From assembly GCF_010731855.1 (NCBI RefSeq), contig NZ_AP022620.1, forward strand, positions 1,488,001 through 1,552,000: DNA of 64,000 nucleotides, written 5' to 3'. The position numbers were made by a program, and so were the translations under genes. The DNA comes from Mycolicibacterium anyangense. GTDB lineage: Bacteria > Actinomycetota > Actinomycetes > Mycobacteriales > Mycobacteriaceae. This document shows, piece after piece, positions 32,279 to 41,764 of this stretch. Each line of letters starts with the position of its first letter. Within the stretch, counting starts at the first letter, position 1. The notes under the pieces were generated by a model. The model was not told the origin of the DNA and made no database searches. It saw only the letters and a list, made by a program, of their open reading frames with translations.

Positions 32279-34165
32279 ATGAGCTGGCGTGGGGGTCACC
32301 GGCTGTCGGCGGGCGCCGGCCCGGCCATTCGCGGTCTGCTGCTGTTGTTCACGGCTGTCGCGGTGGCGTTGACGTGGGGTCCGGTGAATTCAGCTGTTCC
32401 GGTCGGGGTTGCTACCGGGTTGCTCGGCTCAGCTCTGACCGATGGCGGCGCCCCGATTCGACGATCGGTAGCAGCGATTCTGGTATCGGTATCGACAGCG
32501 ACGGTGATAGTCGCAGTGCCGGCAGGTGCTTTCCCGCCGGTTCTCATTGTTGTCGTGATGGCCGTTTGCCTGGTCGCGGGCGCCATGTGGACCCTCGGTG
32601 GCGGAGCCGGACTGCTCGGCGTCGGCCTGGGGGTGGTCGCGGTCACCGCGGGCGCCATCCCGAGCACTGCGACAGCGACCTGCGCAACGGCAGGCATGGT
32701 CCTCGGCTTCGGTGCCGCACAGGTGTTGCTCATCCCGCGCTGGCGCTGCCGCGACCCGGGCGAGGCCGAGGCCGGTGAAGCCGGGCGGTACCGGCGACTG
32801 GCCGACATCGCCAGGACCATGCTCGCCGGCGACCCGGGTCCCGATCCGGATCCCGGCGGGCGCGGGCTCCCCCACCGCATTGCGACAACCCTGCGGGCCA
32901 TGACCGCCGGCCGCCCTGACCCGCAGTCGCTGGGCGCCGCGGCCGACGTTCTGTCGGCGCTCGGAGACGAAGGTGGCCGGGCGGCCACCGACGCCGCGGA
33001 CGCGCTGCGCAGGCTGGACGGCATCCGGGCGCCGGATGCCACGGCCGCGTTCTGGCGGCTCCGTGGCCAGTTGCACGAAGCAGTGGCCACCCGGTTCGGA
33101 ATCGATGAACCGCCCGGCCGGTTGCACCGTCACGCGCTGAGCGCGCTTCGACATGAAACACGCTGGGAATCGCCAGTTTTCCGGCATGCCCTCCGACTGG
33201 CTCTCGGCGTGGGTGCCGCGCTGGCCCTGGTCTCGATTCGTCAGCTGCCCGAGGGTCTGTGGGTGCCACTGACCACGCTGATGGTGCTGCGACCGGGATG
33301 TGCCCGTACCTACCTCACCGCACTGCAGCGCATCGCGGGCGTTGCGGCCGGGCTGACGATCGCCACCGTGATCACGATGGCGTGGCATCCGGGCCCGGCG
33401 ATGCTCGCGCTGCTGGCCATCATGTTCCTGGCCGCCGGATGGGTGCTGCGGGTCCGCGCGCCGTGGGCCATCTCCCTGGTGCTCGTCGGCGCACTGGCCG
33501 CGGTCACGCGGAGCCCGGGCTCGGTGGCCGACGCACTCGGAGATCGGCTGTGGGCCGCTGCGATCGGAGCCGCGATCGCGGTCTGGATGTACGTGCTGTT
33601 GCCCGACCCGCCGCGGGCCAAGCTCTATCGCGGTATCACCGAGGTGCTGCGAGCCCACGTGCGGTACGCGGCCGTCGTGGTCCGGGCCTTCGCCGGGCCT
33701 GCGACGGCGGCCACCGTCGCGCGTGACGAGGCGCTGGCCGGGGCGACGGCGGCCCGGCGGGCGTTCGACCGGGTGGCCGCCACAACGCGCGTCACCGCGA
33801 CCACCACCGCCGGCCTGCTCGACACCGCCCGGCACGAGATCACCGGCTTGGCCGTCGCGATCGCCGCCCTGGACGCCACGTCGGCGCGCGAGTTGCCCGC
33901 CGATGTGCTCGCCGACGCCGCCGACGAGTATGCGAAGGCCCTGGTGGGCGGTGGTGTGCCATGGCGACTGGATGCCGCGTGGCTGCATTCCGCCGATGAG
34001 GGCCTGCGACTGGAGGGGGCTGTGCTGGCCGGCGATGACCAGGTGGCGTCGGCGTTGGCCCAGATCGAGGCGATCACCCGGCACACCCTGGCCCTCGGCG
34101 AGATGGCCGAACGGGTGAGCGGCCATCTGAGCTATGCCTACGCCGTCGGTGACGACGTGCACTGA
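32279..34165 (+). CDS. FUSC-family inner-membrane transporter (aromatic acid exporter type)
   Basis: A 628-residue membrane protein with two bundles of about six helices (residues 10-150 and 295-450) each followed by cytosolic helical regions. The second bundle has E-G-L-W-V-P-L-T-T-L-M-V-L-R-P near 318, a hallmark of FUSC/YccS-type proteins. These are thought to export aromatic acids or other small organic compounds; the substrate here is unknown. The start ATG (32279) follows a 179-base gap that is notably AT-richer than the neighbours; a TTG 27 bases upstream is an alternative. Confidence 0.78.
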   Translation: MSWRGGHRLSAGAGPAIRGLLLLFTAVAVALTWGPVNSAVPVGVATGLLGSALTDGGAPIRRSVAAILVSVSTATVIVAVPAGAFPPVLIVVVMAVCLVAGAMWTLGGGAGLLGVGLGVVAVTAGAIPSTATATCATAGMVLGFGAAQVLLIPRWRCRDPGEAEAGEAGRYRRLADIARTMLAGDPGPDPDPGGRGLPHRIATTLRAMTAGRPDPQSLGAAADVLSALGDEGGRAATDAADALRRLDGIRAPDATAAFWRLRGQLHEAVATRFGIDEPPGRLHRHALSALRHETRWESPVFRHALRLALGVGAALALVSIRQLPEGLWVPLTTLMVLRPGCARTYLTALQRIAGVAAGLTIATVITMAWHPGPAMLALLAIMFLAAGWVLRVRAPWAISLVLVGALAAVTRSPGSVADALGDRLWAAAIGAAIAVWMYVLLPDPPRAKLYRGITEVLRAHVRYAAVVVRAFAGPATAATVARDEALAGATAARRAFDRVAATTRVTATTTAGLLDTARHEITGLAVAIAALDATSARELPADVLADAADEYAKALVGGGVPWRLDAAWLHSADEGLRLEGAVLAGDDQVASALAQIEAITRHTLALGEMAERVSGHLSYAYAVGDDVH

Positions 34166-34244
34166 GCCGTGTCGATCCGGCTCCGCCGACAGCTTTTCCG
34201 CGTACTCTGGCGGCACTTTGGCCACCGGGACCCAGGAGAGCTCC

Positions 34245-36593
34245 ATGACCGACGCCGTCCGCCGTGACGTCCTTCCCATTCCCGACCCGCAGCACGCCGG
34301 GTTGACCACCTACGACGCCAAGGACCCGGACACCAGCTACCCACCGATCACCACCCTTCGCCCCCCGAAGGGGGCACCCAACGTGCTGATCGTGCTGATC
34401 GACGACGTGGGCTTTGCCGCGTCCTCGGCGTTCGGCGGTCCGTGCCAGACCCCGGTGGCCCAGCGGCTGGCGGGAAAAGGATTGAAGCTCAACAGGTTTC
34501 ACACCACCGCACTATGTTCGCCGACCCGGCAAGCGCTGCTGACCGGACGCAACCACCACTCCGTCGGGATGGGTGCCATCACCGAGATGGCGACATCGGC
34601 GCCCGGCAACAGCAGCATCCGGCCCAAGAACAAGGCACCGATCGCCGAGACCTTGCGCCTCAACGGCTACTCCACCGCGCAGTTCGGCAAATGTCACGAG
34701 GTTCCGGTGTGGGAGGTCTCCCCCGTCGGCCCGTTCCACCAGTGGCCGACGGGCTCGGGGTTCGAGTACTTCTACGGGTTCATCGGCGGTGAGGCCAACC
34801 AGTACTACCCCGGCCTCTACGAGGGCACCACCCCGGTGGAGCCGCCGCGCACGCCCGAGGAGGGCTACACCCTGACCGCCGATCTGGCCGACCACGCGAT
34901 CACCTGGGTGCGCCAGCAGAAGGCACTGATGCCCGACAAGCCCTTCTTCATGTACTTCGCCCCTGGCGCCACCCACGCTCCGCACCATGTGCCCGCCGAG
35001 TGGTCGGACAAATACCGCGGGAAGTTCGACGAGGGCTGGGATGTGCTGCGGGAGAAGATCTTCGACCAGCAGAAGAAGCTCGGTGTCATCCCGGAGTCGG
35101 CTGAACTGACTCCCCGCCACGACGAGATCCCGGCATGGGACGACATGTCCGCCGAACTCAAGCCGGTGCTGGCCCGCCAGATGGAGATCTACGCCGGCTT
35201 CCTGGAGCAGACCGACCACGAGATCGGCAGGGTGGTCGACGCACTCGGGGATCTCGGGGTGCTCGAGGACACCCTCATCTACTACATCATCGGGGACAAC
35301 GGTGCGTCGGCCGAAGGAACGCCGGTCGGGTGCTTCAACGAGATGGCGGTGCTCAACGGCATGGGGGGCATCGAGACCGAGGAATTCCTGCTGTCCAAGA
35401 TCGACGACTTCGGCACCCCCGAGGCCTACAACCATTACGCCGTCGGCTGGGCGCACGCGCTGTGCACGCCCTACCAGTGGACCAAGCAGGTCGCCTCGCA
35501 CTGGGGCGGTACCCGCAACGGCACCATCGTGCACTGGCCGGCCGGTCTGGCCGAGGCGGGCGGCCTTCGCACCCAGTTCCACCACGTCATCGACGTCGCT
35601 CCCACCATCCTCGAGGCCGCGGGCATTCCGGCGCCGTTGAGCGTCAACGGGATCCAGCAGGCGCCGCTGGAGGGCGTCAGCATGCTCAACACCTTGCGTG
35701 ACGCCGACGCCGCCGAATCCCACGTGGTGCAGTACTTCGAGATCATGGGCAACCGCGGCATCTACCACAAGGGCTGGACCGCCTGTACCAAGCACCGGAC
35801 CCCGTGGAAGGTCGACACCCCGCCCGCCTTCGACGCCGACGTGTGGGAGCTCTACGGCCCCGACGACTGGACGCAACGGCACAACCTGGCCGCCGAGAAC
35901 CCCGCCAAACTTGCTGAGCTGCAGCGACTCTGGCTTATCGAAGCAGTGAAGTACAACGTCGTGCCGCTGGACGACCGGTCCTTCGAGCGGATCAACCCCG
36001 ACATCGCGGGGCGCCCACAACTCATCAGGGGCACCAGCCAGCTGTTGTTCTCCGGGATGCGGGTCAGCGAGAGTTGCGTGCTCAACATCAAGAACAAGTC
36101 ACACTCGGTGACCGCAGACGTCGTGGTACCCGATGACGGCGCGGCCGGGGTGATCGTCACGCAGGGCGGTCAGGTCGGCGGCTGGTCGCTCTACGTGCAC
36201 GAGGGGACGCTGAAGTACTGCTACAACTTCTTCGGCATCCAGTACTTCACCGTGACGGCGCAGGCTCCGTTGCCCGGGGGCAAGCATCAGGTCCGGATGG
36301 AATTCGCCTACGACGGCGGCGGATTGGCCAAGGGCGGCACGGTGACGCTGTATCAGGACGGCGCGGCCGTGGGCAGCGGTCGGGTCGAGATCACCATCCC
36401 GATGGGATTCTCCGCCGACGAGGCCTGCGACGTCGGCCGCGACACCGGGTCGCCGGCCTCACCCGACTACGGGCCCACCGGCAACGAGTTCACCGGCACC
36501 ATCGACTGGGTGCAGATCGACATCGGCGAGGACAACCACGACCATCTGATCACCCCGGCCGACCGGCTCAAGCTGGCGATGGGCAAGCAGTAG
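34245..36593 (+). CDS. arylsulfatase-family sulfatase, cytosolic type
   Basis: A 782-residue type I sulfatase. The formylglycine site is C91-S-P-T-R with T-G-R completing the signature, the metal-binding D-D pair is at 53-54 (L-I-D-D-V-G) and G-K-C-H near 150 replaces the usual GKWH. No signal peptide is seen, so it acts in the cytosol, or is exported by another route. The last 200 residues form a beta-rich C-terminal domain as in the large mycobacterial AtsD-like sulfatases. It hydrolyses sulfate esters; substrate unknown. AGGAG precedes the ATG. A second sulfatase of similar size is at 53678. Confidence 0.86.
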   Translation: MTDAVRRDVLPIPDPQHAGLTTYDAKDPDTSYPPITTLRPPKGAPNVLIVLIDDVGFAASSAFGGPCQTPVAQRLAGKGLKLNRFHTTALCSPTRQALLTGRNHHSVGMGAITEMATSAPGNSSIRPKNKAPIAETLRLNGYSTAQFGKCHEVPVWEVSPVGPFHQWPTGSGFEYFYGFIGGEANQYYPGLYEGTTPVEPPRTPEEGYTLTADLADHAITWVRQQKALMPDKPFFMYFAPGATHAPHHVPAEWSDKYRGKFDEGWDVLREKIFDQQKKLGVIPESAELTPRHDEIPAWDDMSAELKPVLARQMEIYAGFLEQTDHEIGRVVDALGDLGVLEDTLIYYIIGDNGASAEGTPVGCFNEMAVLNGMGGIETEEFLLSKIDDFGTPEAYNHYAVGWAHALCTPYQWTKQVASHWGGTRNGTIVHWPAGLAEAGGLRTQFHHVIDVAPTILEAAGIPAPLSVNGIQQAPLEGVSMLNTLRDADAAESHVVQYFEIMGNRGIYHKGWTACTKHRTPWKVDTPPAFDADVWELYGPDDWTQRHNLAAENPAKLAELQRLWLIEAVKYNVVPLDDRSFERINPDIAGRPQLIRGTSQLLFSGMRVSESCVLNIKNKSHSVTADVVVPDDGAAGVIVTQGGQVGGWSLYVHEGTLKYCYNFFGIQYFTVTAQAPLPGGKHQVRMEFAYDGGGLAKGGTVTLYQDGAAVGSGRVEITIPMGFSADEACDVGRDTGSPASPDYGPTGNEFTGTIDWVQIDIGEDNHDHLITPADRLKLAMGKQ

Positions 36594-37217
36594 TCACTCC
36601 CGCAGCCAGCGCGGGACGATGAACACCCCTTCGGCCTCCACGGTGATGCCCTCGGAGTCGGAGATCTGTCCCGCACAGAATGTCTTGACCCCGTCGGTGC
36701 GGGTGATCGCGGCGTCGACGCGCAACGGTCCCAGCGGGGTGGCTCGCAGATACCGCATGGTGATGCTGCCGGTGAACCGGGGTTTGCGGTCCGGGCTGGC
36801 GGCTTCGCCGAGCACGTGGTCGAGGATCAGGGCCGACACCCCGCCGTGGACGTGTCCGGGCGGCCCCTCGTAGGCGGCGCCGAGGTGGAACTCCGCCCAG
36901 CGACTGCCGTCGGGCTCGCGGTGTACGTTCAGCGGCGGGGCCAGGGCGTTGCGGACGCCGATGACGGCGTTACCCCAGTTCATGGCTACACCGTCGGTAC
37001 TGCGGCGCGCACCGAAGGCCCCGTCGATCTGCTTGCTGCGCAGCCGTGCGACGGCCGCGTCGATGTCGGCCTTGACCTGCGCGACGGTCTGCGCGTCGGC
37101 CTCGGTCCGGATGGTCGCGTCGACCAGGTCGCGCACGGATTCGGCCAGCGGCTCATAGATCGCGCGCAGCCGCGCCATCTCCTCGGCGGAGATGTCCTCG
37201 ACGGTGAATTCCAGCAC
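36594..37217 (-). CDS. PaaI-type hotdog-fold thioesterase
   Basis: A 207-residue protein with a helical N-terminal part and a hotdog domain. The hotdog opening is G-P-P-G-H-V-H-G-G-V-S-A near 120, the H-G-G motif of PaaI-type acyl-CoA thioesterases, followed by the long helix L-I-L-D-H-V-L. R-Y-L-R-A-T-P-L-G-P-L near 155 is the usual central strand region. It probably releases CoA from an acyl-CoA, as a housekeeping or catabolic activity. Its stop codon directly abuts the sulfatase stop. A TetR-like palindrome (37226-37240) lies 9 bases upstream of the ATG. Confidence 0.78.
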   Translation of the reverse strand: MLEFTVEDISAEEMARLRAIYEPLAESVRDLVDATIRTEADAQTVAQVKADIDAAVARLRSKQIDGAFGARRSTDGVAMNWGNAVIGVRNALAPPLNVHREPDGSRWAEFHLGAAYEGPPGHVHGGVSALILDHVLGEAASPDRKPRFTGSITMRYLRATPLGPLRVDAAITRTDGVKTFCAGQISDSEGITVEAEGVFIVPRWLRE

Positions 37218-37225
37218 CCCTGCAC

Positions 37226-37240
37226 TAGAACACGGTTCTC
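37226..37240. promoter_or_regulatory. operator-like inverted repeat upstream of the thioesterase
   Basis: AGAAC-ACG-GTTCT (37227-37239) is a perfect inverted repeat with a 3-base centre, 10 bases before the thioesterase ATG on the minus strand. It looks like a TetR-family site; the odd centre rules out the KstR pattern. Confidence 0.3.
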
Positions 37241-37362
37241 GTTCGGGTGTCTAACCGGACTCCCGATCATGGGCTAACACGATTGACACACAGCCGTACC
37301 CTGTTCGGAATCAATCCGTCGAGAATCTGCAGGTAGCCCTAAGCGCCCCAGGAGGCCGACAG

Positions 37363-38949
37363 ATGAGCACCGACGTGACCGACCAGCCCGCATCCTCACC
37401 CGGTGCCGTGAAGATCGCGTGGTGGACCCGCGGCGATCTCAACGCCTTCTTCGGACTCGGGTTCAACATTCTGGTCAACGTCCTGACGCTGACCACCCTG
37501 ATGATCGGCGTGATCAAGCTGCCCGCCGACGATGTGCTGGGCACGGTGCTGCCCGCCCTCGGCGTTGCCTTGGTGCTGGGCAACCTGTACTACACCTTCC
37601 TGGCCCGCCGGCTCGCCCAGCGGGAGAACCGAAGTGACGTCACCGCGCTGCCCTACGGGCCGAGCGTCCCGCACATGTTCATCGTCGTCTTCGTCGTCAT
37701 GTTGCCGGTCTACCTGGCCACCAAAAACCCGATCGAAGCCTGGAAGTCCGGTCTGGCATGGGCATTCATGATCGGCATCATCGTCATCATCGGCGGTTTC
37801 GTCGGTCCCTACATCCGCAAGCTCACCCCGCGGGCCGCCATGCTGGGCACCCTGGCCGGCATCTCGATCACGTTCATCTCGATGCGGCCGGCCGCACAGA
37901 TGTGGGATGCCGCCTGGATCGGACTGCCGGTGCTGGCCATCATCCTGATCGGCTTCTTCACCGACGTGAAGCTGCCCGGCAACATCCCGGTCGGGCTCGT
38001 CGCACTGCTGGTCGGGACCGCGATCGGCTGGATCGGCGGATTCATGTCGGCTCCCGACGTCAGCCAGGCGATCTCCGACATCGCGATCGGCATTCCGGAC
38101 CTGCGTCTGGATCTGCTGTTCTCCGGCCTGGCGCACTTGGCGCCGCTGCTGGGTACCGCAATCCCGTTGGGCGTCTACAACTTCACCGAGGCCATGAGCA
38201 ATGTGGAGAGCGCGGCGGCGGCCGGTGACAACTACAACCTGCGCAGCGTGCTGCTGGCCGACGGCGCGGGCGCGGTGATCGGCTCGGCCTTCGGCTCCCC
38301 GTTCCCACCGGCGGTGTACATCGGACACCCCGGCTGGAAGGACGCCGGCGGCCGGGTCGGCTACTCGCTGGCCAGCGGTGTGATGGTCGGGCTGCTGTGC
38401 TTCCTCGGTCTGTTCGGCGTGCTGGCGGCAGTGCTGCCGGTACCGGCGATCGTGCCGATCCTGCTCTACATCGGTCTGCTGATCGGCGCACAGGCCTTCC
38501 AGGCGGTGCCGCGGCTGCACGCGGTGGCTGTGGTCGCCGCGCTACTGCCCAACCTGGCGCAATGGGCCAGCGGGCTGATCGACAACGCGCTCAACGCGGC
38601 AGGTACCTCGGCGGCCAAGGTCGGGATGGACGCGCTCAGCGGTGCCGGCGTGGTCTACGACGGCCTGCAGACCCTGGGCGAGGGCGCCATCCTGGTCGGG
38701 CTGCTGCTGGGCACGATGGTGACCTTCATCCTGGACAAGAAGTTCCGCTTCGCGGCTCTCGCCTCGGCCGTGGCCGCGGTGCTGTCGTTCATCGGACTGA
38801 TCCACGCCCCGGAAATCGGGTGGGCCGCCAATCCGCAAGTGGCGCTGGGCTATCTGTTCTTCGCCATCGTCTGCCTGGCGTACTCGTTCCTGCCGGGGGC
38901 CAAGGATCCGGTGACCGTCGACGAAGCCGATATCGTCGCCGGCCACTGA
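37363..38949 (+). CDS. SLC23/NCS2-like permease
   Basis: A 528-residue membrane protein with about 13 transmembrane helices. The order of helices and sites such as N-A-F-F-G-L-G-F-N-I near 28, T-A-L-P-Y-G-P-S-V-P near 95 and G-S-P-F-P-P-A-V near 310 fit the NCS2/AzgA-like part of the SLC23/xanthine-uracil permease superfamily. Probably a nucleobase or carboxylate-type proton symporter; the substrate is unknown. An AGGAGG Shine-Dalgarno lies 7 bases before the ATG. No purine genes are adjacent except the deaminase at 41765. Confidence 0.74.
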   Translation: MSTDVTDQPASSPGAVKIAWWTRGDLNAFFGLGFNILVNVLTLTTLMIGVIKLPADDVLGTVLPALGVALVLGNLYYTFLARRLAQRENRSDVTALPYGPSVPHMFIVVFVVMLPVYLATKNPIEAWKSGLAWAFMIGIIVIIGGFVGPYIRKLTPRAAMLGTLAGISITFISMRPAAQMWDAAWIGLPVLAIILIGFFTDVKLPGNIPVGLVALLVGTAIGWIGGFMSAPDVSQAISDIAIGIPDLRLDLLFSGLAHLAPLLGTAIPLGVYNFTEAMSNVESAAAAGDNYNLRSVLLADGAGAVIGSAFGSPFPPAVYIGHPGWKDAGGRVGYSLASGVMVGLLCFLGLFGVLAAVLPVPAIVPILLYIGLLIGAQAFQAVPRLHAVAVVAALLPNLAQWASGLIDNALNAAGTSAAKVGMDALSGAGVVYDGLQTLGEGAILVGLLLGTMVTFILDKKFRFAALASAVAAVLSFIGLIHAPEIGWAANPQVALGYLFFAIVCLAYSFLPGAKDPVTVDEADIVAGH

Positions 38950-38952
38950 TCC

Positions 38953-39336
38953 CTAGTCGGCGACGAACGGCACCTGGGCACCGTCGGCCAGCACCACGTA
39001 GAGCCGGCGCCACGGGTCGGTACCGACCAACTGCCATTGATGCCCGGAGCCCACGGTGTCCTCGGCGAGCAGGACGTCGCCCGGGTGCAGGGTGAACTCC
39101 ACCCCGTCACGCGTGCTGAACACCAGCGTCCCGGCCAGCGTGACCACGAGCTGGCGCACCGGGGCGGTATGCCAGGCCAGGGTTCCGCCGCTGGCCGTCT
39201 CCTCGGCCGTGACCCGGGCCGCGGCCATCGCCGCCGACACCAGATCGTCGTTGCGGCCCGGGGTCAGATCAAGCCTGCCGATCTGGACGTGGGAGGCATC
39301 GTCGGGACCGGTGAACAAGCGCACACAACGGATCAC
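38953..39336 (-). CDS. cupin domain protein
   Basis: A 127-residue small beta-barrel. The cupin motif 1 region is A-W-H-T-A-P-V-R-Q-L near 54 (one His only, the second His and Glu are changed), and motif 2 is L-H-P-G-D-V-L-L near 83 with a downstream S-G-H-Q-W. Since the metal ligands are partial, catalytic activity is doubtful; a binding or sensor role is possible. It stands alone in the minus strand, convergent with the permease (3 bases between ends). Confidence 0.7.
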   Translation of the reverse strand: MIRCVRLFTGPDDASHVQIGRLDLTPGRNDDLVSAAMAAARVTAEETASGGTLAWHTAPVRQLVVTLAGTLVFSTRDGVEFTLHPGDVLLAEDTVGSGHQWQLVGTDPWRRLYVVLADGAQVPFVAD

Positions 39337-39394
39337 AGCCGCATCCTTTCGTTCCGCCGGGTTGCAACGGTATCGACTCTTGCGGCCGCTGGCC

Positions 39395-39400
39395 TATTCT
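39395..39400 (+). promoter_or_regulatory. -10 element for leaderless TPR gene
   Basis: TATTCT ends 7 bases before the ATG at 39408, placing transcription start on the start codon. No Shine-Dalgarno visible. Confidence 0.4.
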
Positions 39401-39407
39401 CAGCGCC

Positions 39408-41096
39408 ATGACGGTTGATCCCGGCGATCTCGAGCCTTATTACGACCTGGGCAGCTACCACCGACACGTCGACACCGGATCGCCGCGGGCGCAGGTCTGG
39501 TTCGACCGCGGACTGGTGTGGGCGTACGCGTTCAACCACGAGGAGGCGATCCGCTGCTTCGAGCGGGCCCTGGCCCTGGACCCGGACCTGGCGATCGCCC
39601 GCTGGGGTATCGCCTACGCGATCGGGCCCAACTACAACAAGGCATGGGACGCCTTCGATCCCGTCGATCTGGCGGAGTCATTGGCCCGCGCGCGCACCGA
39701 GCTGCGGCTGGCCGCCGCCGGCCGCGCCAGCGCCGTCGAACAGGGTCTGATCGCCGCACTGGCCACCCGCTTCCCCACCGATGACCCCCAGGACGCCGAC
39801 GCGCTGGCTGCCGGGCACCAGGATTACGCCGACGCCATGGCGGAATTGGCGGCGACCTACCCCGACGATGTCGACGTGCTGGCGCTGGCCGCCGATGCGC
39901 TGGTCAACGTGACCGCATGGGCGTTGTGGGACAGCCGAACCGGTGAACCGGCACCCGGCTCCCGGGTGGTGGAGGCCAGGGCACTGCTGGACCGGGCGCT
40001 GAGCACCGAGGCGGGCCGTGGCAATCCCGGCGTGCTGCACCTCTACATCCACGCGATGGAGATGTCGACGCACCCGGAGGAGGCACTGCCCGCCGCGGAT
40101 CTGCTGCGCGGCCTGGTGCCCGACGCCGGCCATCTCGAGCACATGCCGTCGCACATCGACGTGCTGTGCGGCGACTACCGATCCTCGGTGGTGGCCAACC
40201 AGTCCGCGGTCCGCGCCGACCGGCGGTTCGTCGAGCACGCCGGGCCGCTGAACTTCTATTCGCTCTACCGCGCCCACGATCTGCACTTCGTGGTGTACTC
40301 GGCGATGTTCTCCGGACAGTCGCAGGTCGCACTGGCGGCGGCCGACGAACTGGCCGGTCAGCTGACACCGGAGCTGCTGTCGATCGCCTCGCCCCCGATG
40401 GCCGACTGGCTGGAAGCCTTTGTCCCGCTGCGGGTGCACGTGCTGATCCGGTTCGGCCGCTGGGACGACCTGATTGCCCTACCCGTGCCTGATGATCCCG
40501 AATTGTACTGCAGCACAACGGCTACCATTCACTACGGACGTGGCGTGGCCTATGCCGCACAGGGGCAGCCGGCCGCGGCGAGGGCCGAACGTGACGCGTT
40601 TGCAGCGGCCTACGCGACGATCCCGGAGTCCCGGTACCTCTTCAACAACACCAGCCGCGACATTCTCGCGGTCGGCGCGGCCATGCTCGACGGCGAGATC
40701 AGCTACCGGGAAGGCCACTACCAGGAGGCCTACGCCCATCTGCGGCGGGCGATCGAACTCGACGACGCGCTGCCCTACGACGAGCCCTGGGGCTGGATGC
40801 AGCCCACCCGGCACGCCTACGGTGCGCTGTTGCTGGAGCAGGGCCACGTCGAGGAGGCCGCCGGTGTCTATGCCGCCGACCTGGGCCTGGACCCGACGCT
40901 GAGCCGGTCCTGTCAGCACCCGAACAACGTGTGGAGCCTGCACGGTTACCACGAATGCCTGCAGCGGCTGGGCCGCACCGAGGAGGCGGTCATCATCGGC
41001 CGTCAGCTGGAGCTGGCCAAGGCCCGTGCCGACGTGCCGATCCTGGCCTCCTGCGCCTGCCGGCTCGAGGTGTTCGAGAAGACCTGCTGCGGCTGA
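39408..41096 (+). CDS. tetratricopeptide-repeat protein with cysteine-rich C-terminus
   Basis: A 562-residue soluble, all-helical protein. TPR-type helices are clear near 30-60 (W-A-Y-A-F-N-H-E-E-A-I-R-C-F-E-R-A-L), again near 440-480 (E-G-H-Y-Q-E-A-Y-A-H-L-R-R-A-I-E-L) and near 485-520. There is no signal peptide or membrane segment. It ends with S-C-A-C-R and K-T-C-C-G, five cysteines... four of them in two pairs, in the last 17 residues, suggesting a metal site or a redox switch. Function unknown; TPR proteins serve as scaffolds. The rhomboid gene starts 21 bases downstream with its own -10. Confidence 0.72.
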   Translation: MTVDPGDLEPYYDLGSYHRHVDTGSPRAQVWFDRGLVWAYAFNHEEAIRCFERALALDPDLAIARWGIAYAIGPNYNKAWDAFDPVDLAESLARARTELRLAAAGRASAVEQGLIAALATRFPTDDPQDADALAAGHQDYADAMAELAATYPDDVDVLALAADALVNVTAWALWDSRTGEPAPGSRVVEARALLDRALSTEAGRGNPGVLHLYIHAMEMSTHPEEALPAADLLRGLVPDAGHLEHMPSHIDVLCGDYRSSVVANQSAVRADRRFVEHAGPLNFYSLYRAHDLHFVVYSAMFSGQSQVALAAADELAGQLTPELLSIASPPMADWLEAFVPLRVHVLIRFGRWDDLIALPVPDDPELYCSTTATIHYGRGVAYAAQGQPAAARAERDAFAAAYATIPESRYLFNNTSRDILAVGAAMLDGEISYREGHYQEAYAHLRRAIELDDALPYDEPWGWMQPTRHAYGALLLEQGHVEEAAGVYAADLGLDPTLSRSCQHPNNVWSLHGYHECLQRLGRTEEAVIIGRQLELAKARADVPILASCACRLEVFEKTCCG

Positions 41097-41105
41097 TCGG
41101 CAACG

Positions 41106-41111
41106 TATCGT
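41106..41111 (+). promoter_or_regulatory. -10 element for leaderless rhomboid-like gene
   Basis: TATCGT ends 7 bases before the GTG at 41118. It lies in the 21-base gap after the TPR gene, so this gene may have its own start as well as read-through. Confidence 0.4.
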
Positions 41112-41117
41112 CGACAC

Positions 41118-41753
41118 GTGCCCGAGGTGGACCAGCGCAGCTGGCCGGCAGCGCTGACCCGGTTCGTCGGCGCCGCGCCGGTGACATTCGGCTGGCTGAC
41201 GGTGCTCCTGATGACCACCGTCGCCCAGCACGTCCTGCCGCGGTGGCATCTGATCGTGGTGCTGCGCAACGACTCCACGAACCTGCACCATCTGGCCTCT
41301 GATCCGCTGCGAGTGCTGGCGACCAGCCTGCTGTGGCTCGACGGCTACCGCTGGTGGTGGCTCTACCTGCTGGTGTTCTGTGTCTTCCTCGCTCCTGCCG
41401 AACGCTGGCTGGGCTCGCTGCGGTTCGTCATCGCCGGTTTGATCGCCCACGTCGTCGCCACCTATCTCAGCGAGGGCTACCTCTATTGGCAGATTCAGGA
41501 GGCCATGGTCTCGCCGCGCTACCTCAACGCCCGCGACATCGGGGTGAGCTACGCCGTCGCGGGCATCATCGGGATCCTCACCTACGCCATCGCGCTGCCC
41601 TGGCGGTGGCTGTACCTGCTGGGCGCGCTCGGCGTGTTCGCCGGAACGGTCGCCGTGCATCCGACCTTCACCTCGGTCGGCCACCTGGTGGCGCTGCTGA
41701 CCGGCCTGGCGCTCTACCCGATGACGCGGCGCAGGCGCCGTACCGCTGCGTAG
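41118..41753 (+). CDS. rhomboid-like membrane protein
   Basis: A 211-residue protein with six hydrophobic segments (about 20-40, 62-82, 92-112, 145-165, 168-186, 190-205). D-I-G-V-S-Y-A-V-A-G near 141 resembles the rhomboid serine motif G-x-S-x, and S-V-G-H-L-V-A-L-L-T-G near 190 carries the His of the dyad. If both residues line up in the membrane, it would be an intramembrane serine protease; mycobacterial proteins of this type are usually labelled rhomboid-like. It is followed by the deaminase (11 bases) and lies in a four-gene plus-strand run. Confidence 0.68.
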   Translation: MPEVDQRSWPAALTRFVGAAPVTFGWLTVLLMTTVAQHVLPRWHLIVVLRNDSTNLHHLASDPLRVLATSLLWLDGYRWWWLYLLVFCVFLAPAERWLGSLRFVIAGLIAHVVATYLSEGYLYWQIQEAMVSPRYLNARDIGVSYAVAGIIGILTYAIALPWRWLYLLGALGVFAGTVAVHPTFTSVGHLVALLTGLALYPMTRRRRRTAA

Positions 41754-41756
41754 AGT
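41751..41756 (+). promoter_or_regulatory. -10 element for leaderless deaminase gene
   Basis: TAGAGT overlaps the rhomboid stop codon and ends 8 bases before the GTG at 41765, consistent with leaderless expression of the deaminase. Confidence 0.4.
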
Positions 41757-41764
41757 GAGACAGC

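Noticed and set aside
37226..37240. KstR site upstream of the thioesterase
   Set aside because: The spacing between AAC and GTT is 3, while KstR needs 2; reported only as a generic palindrome.
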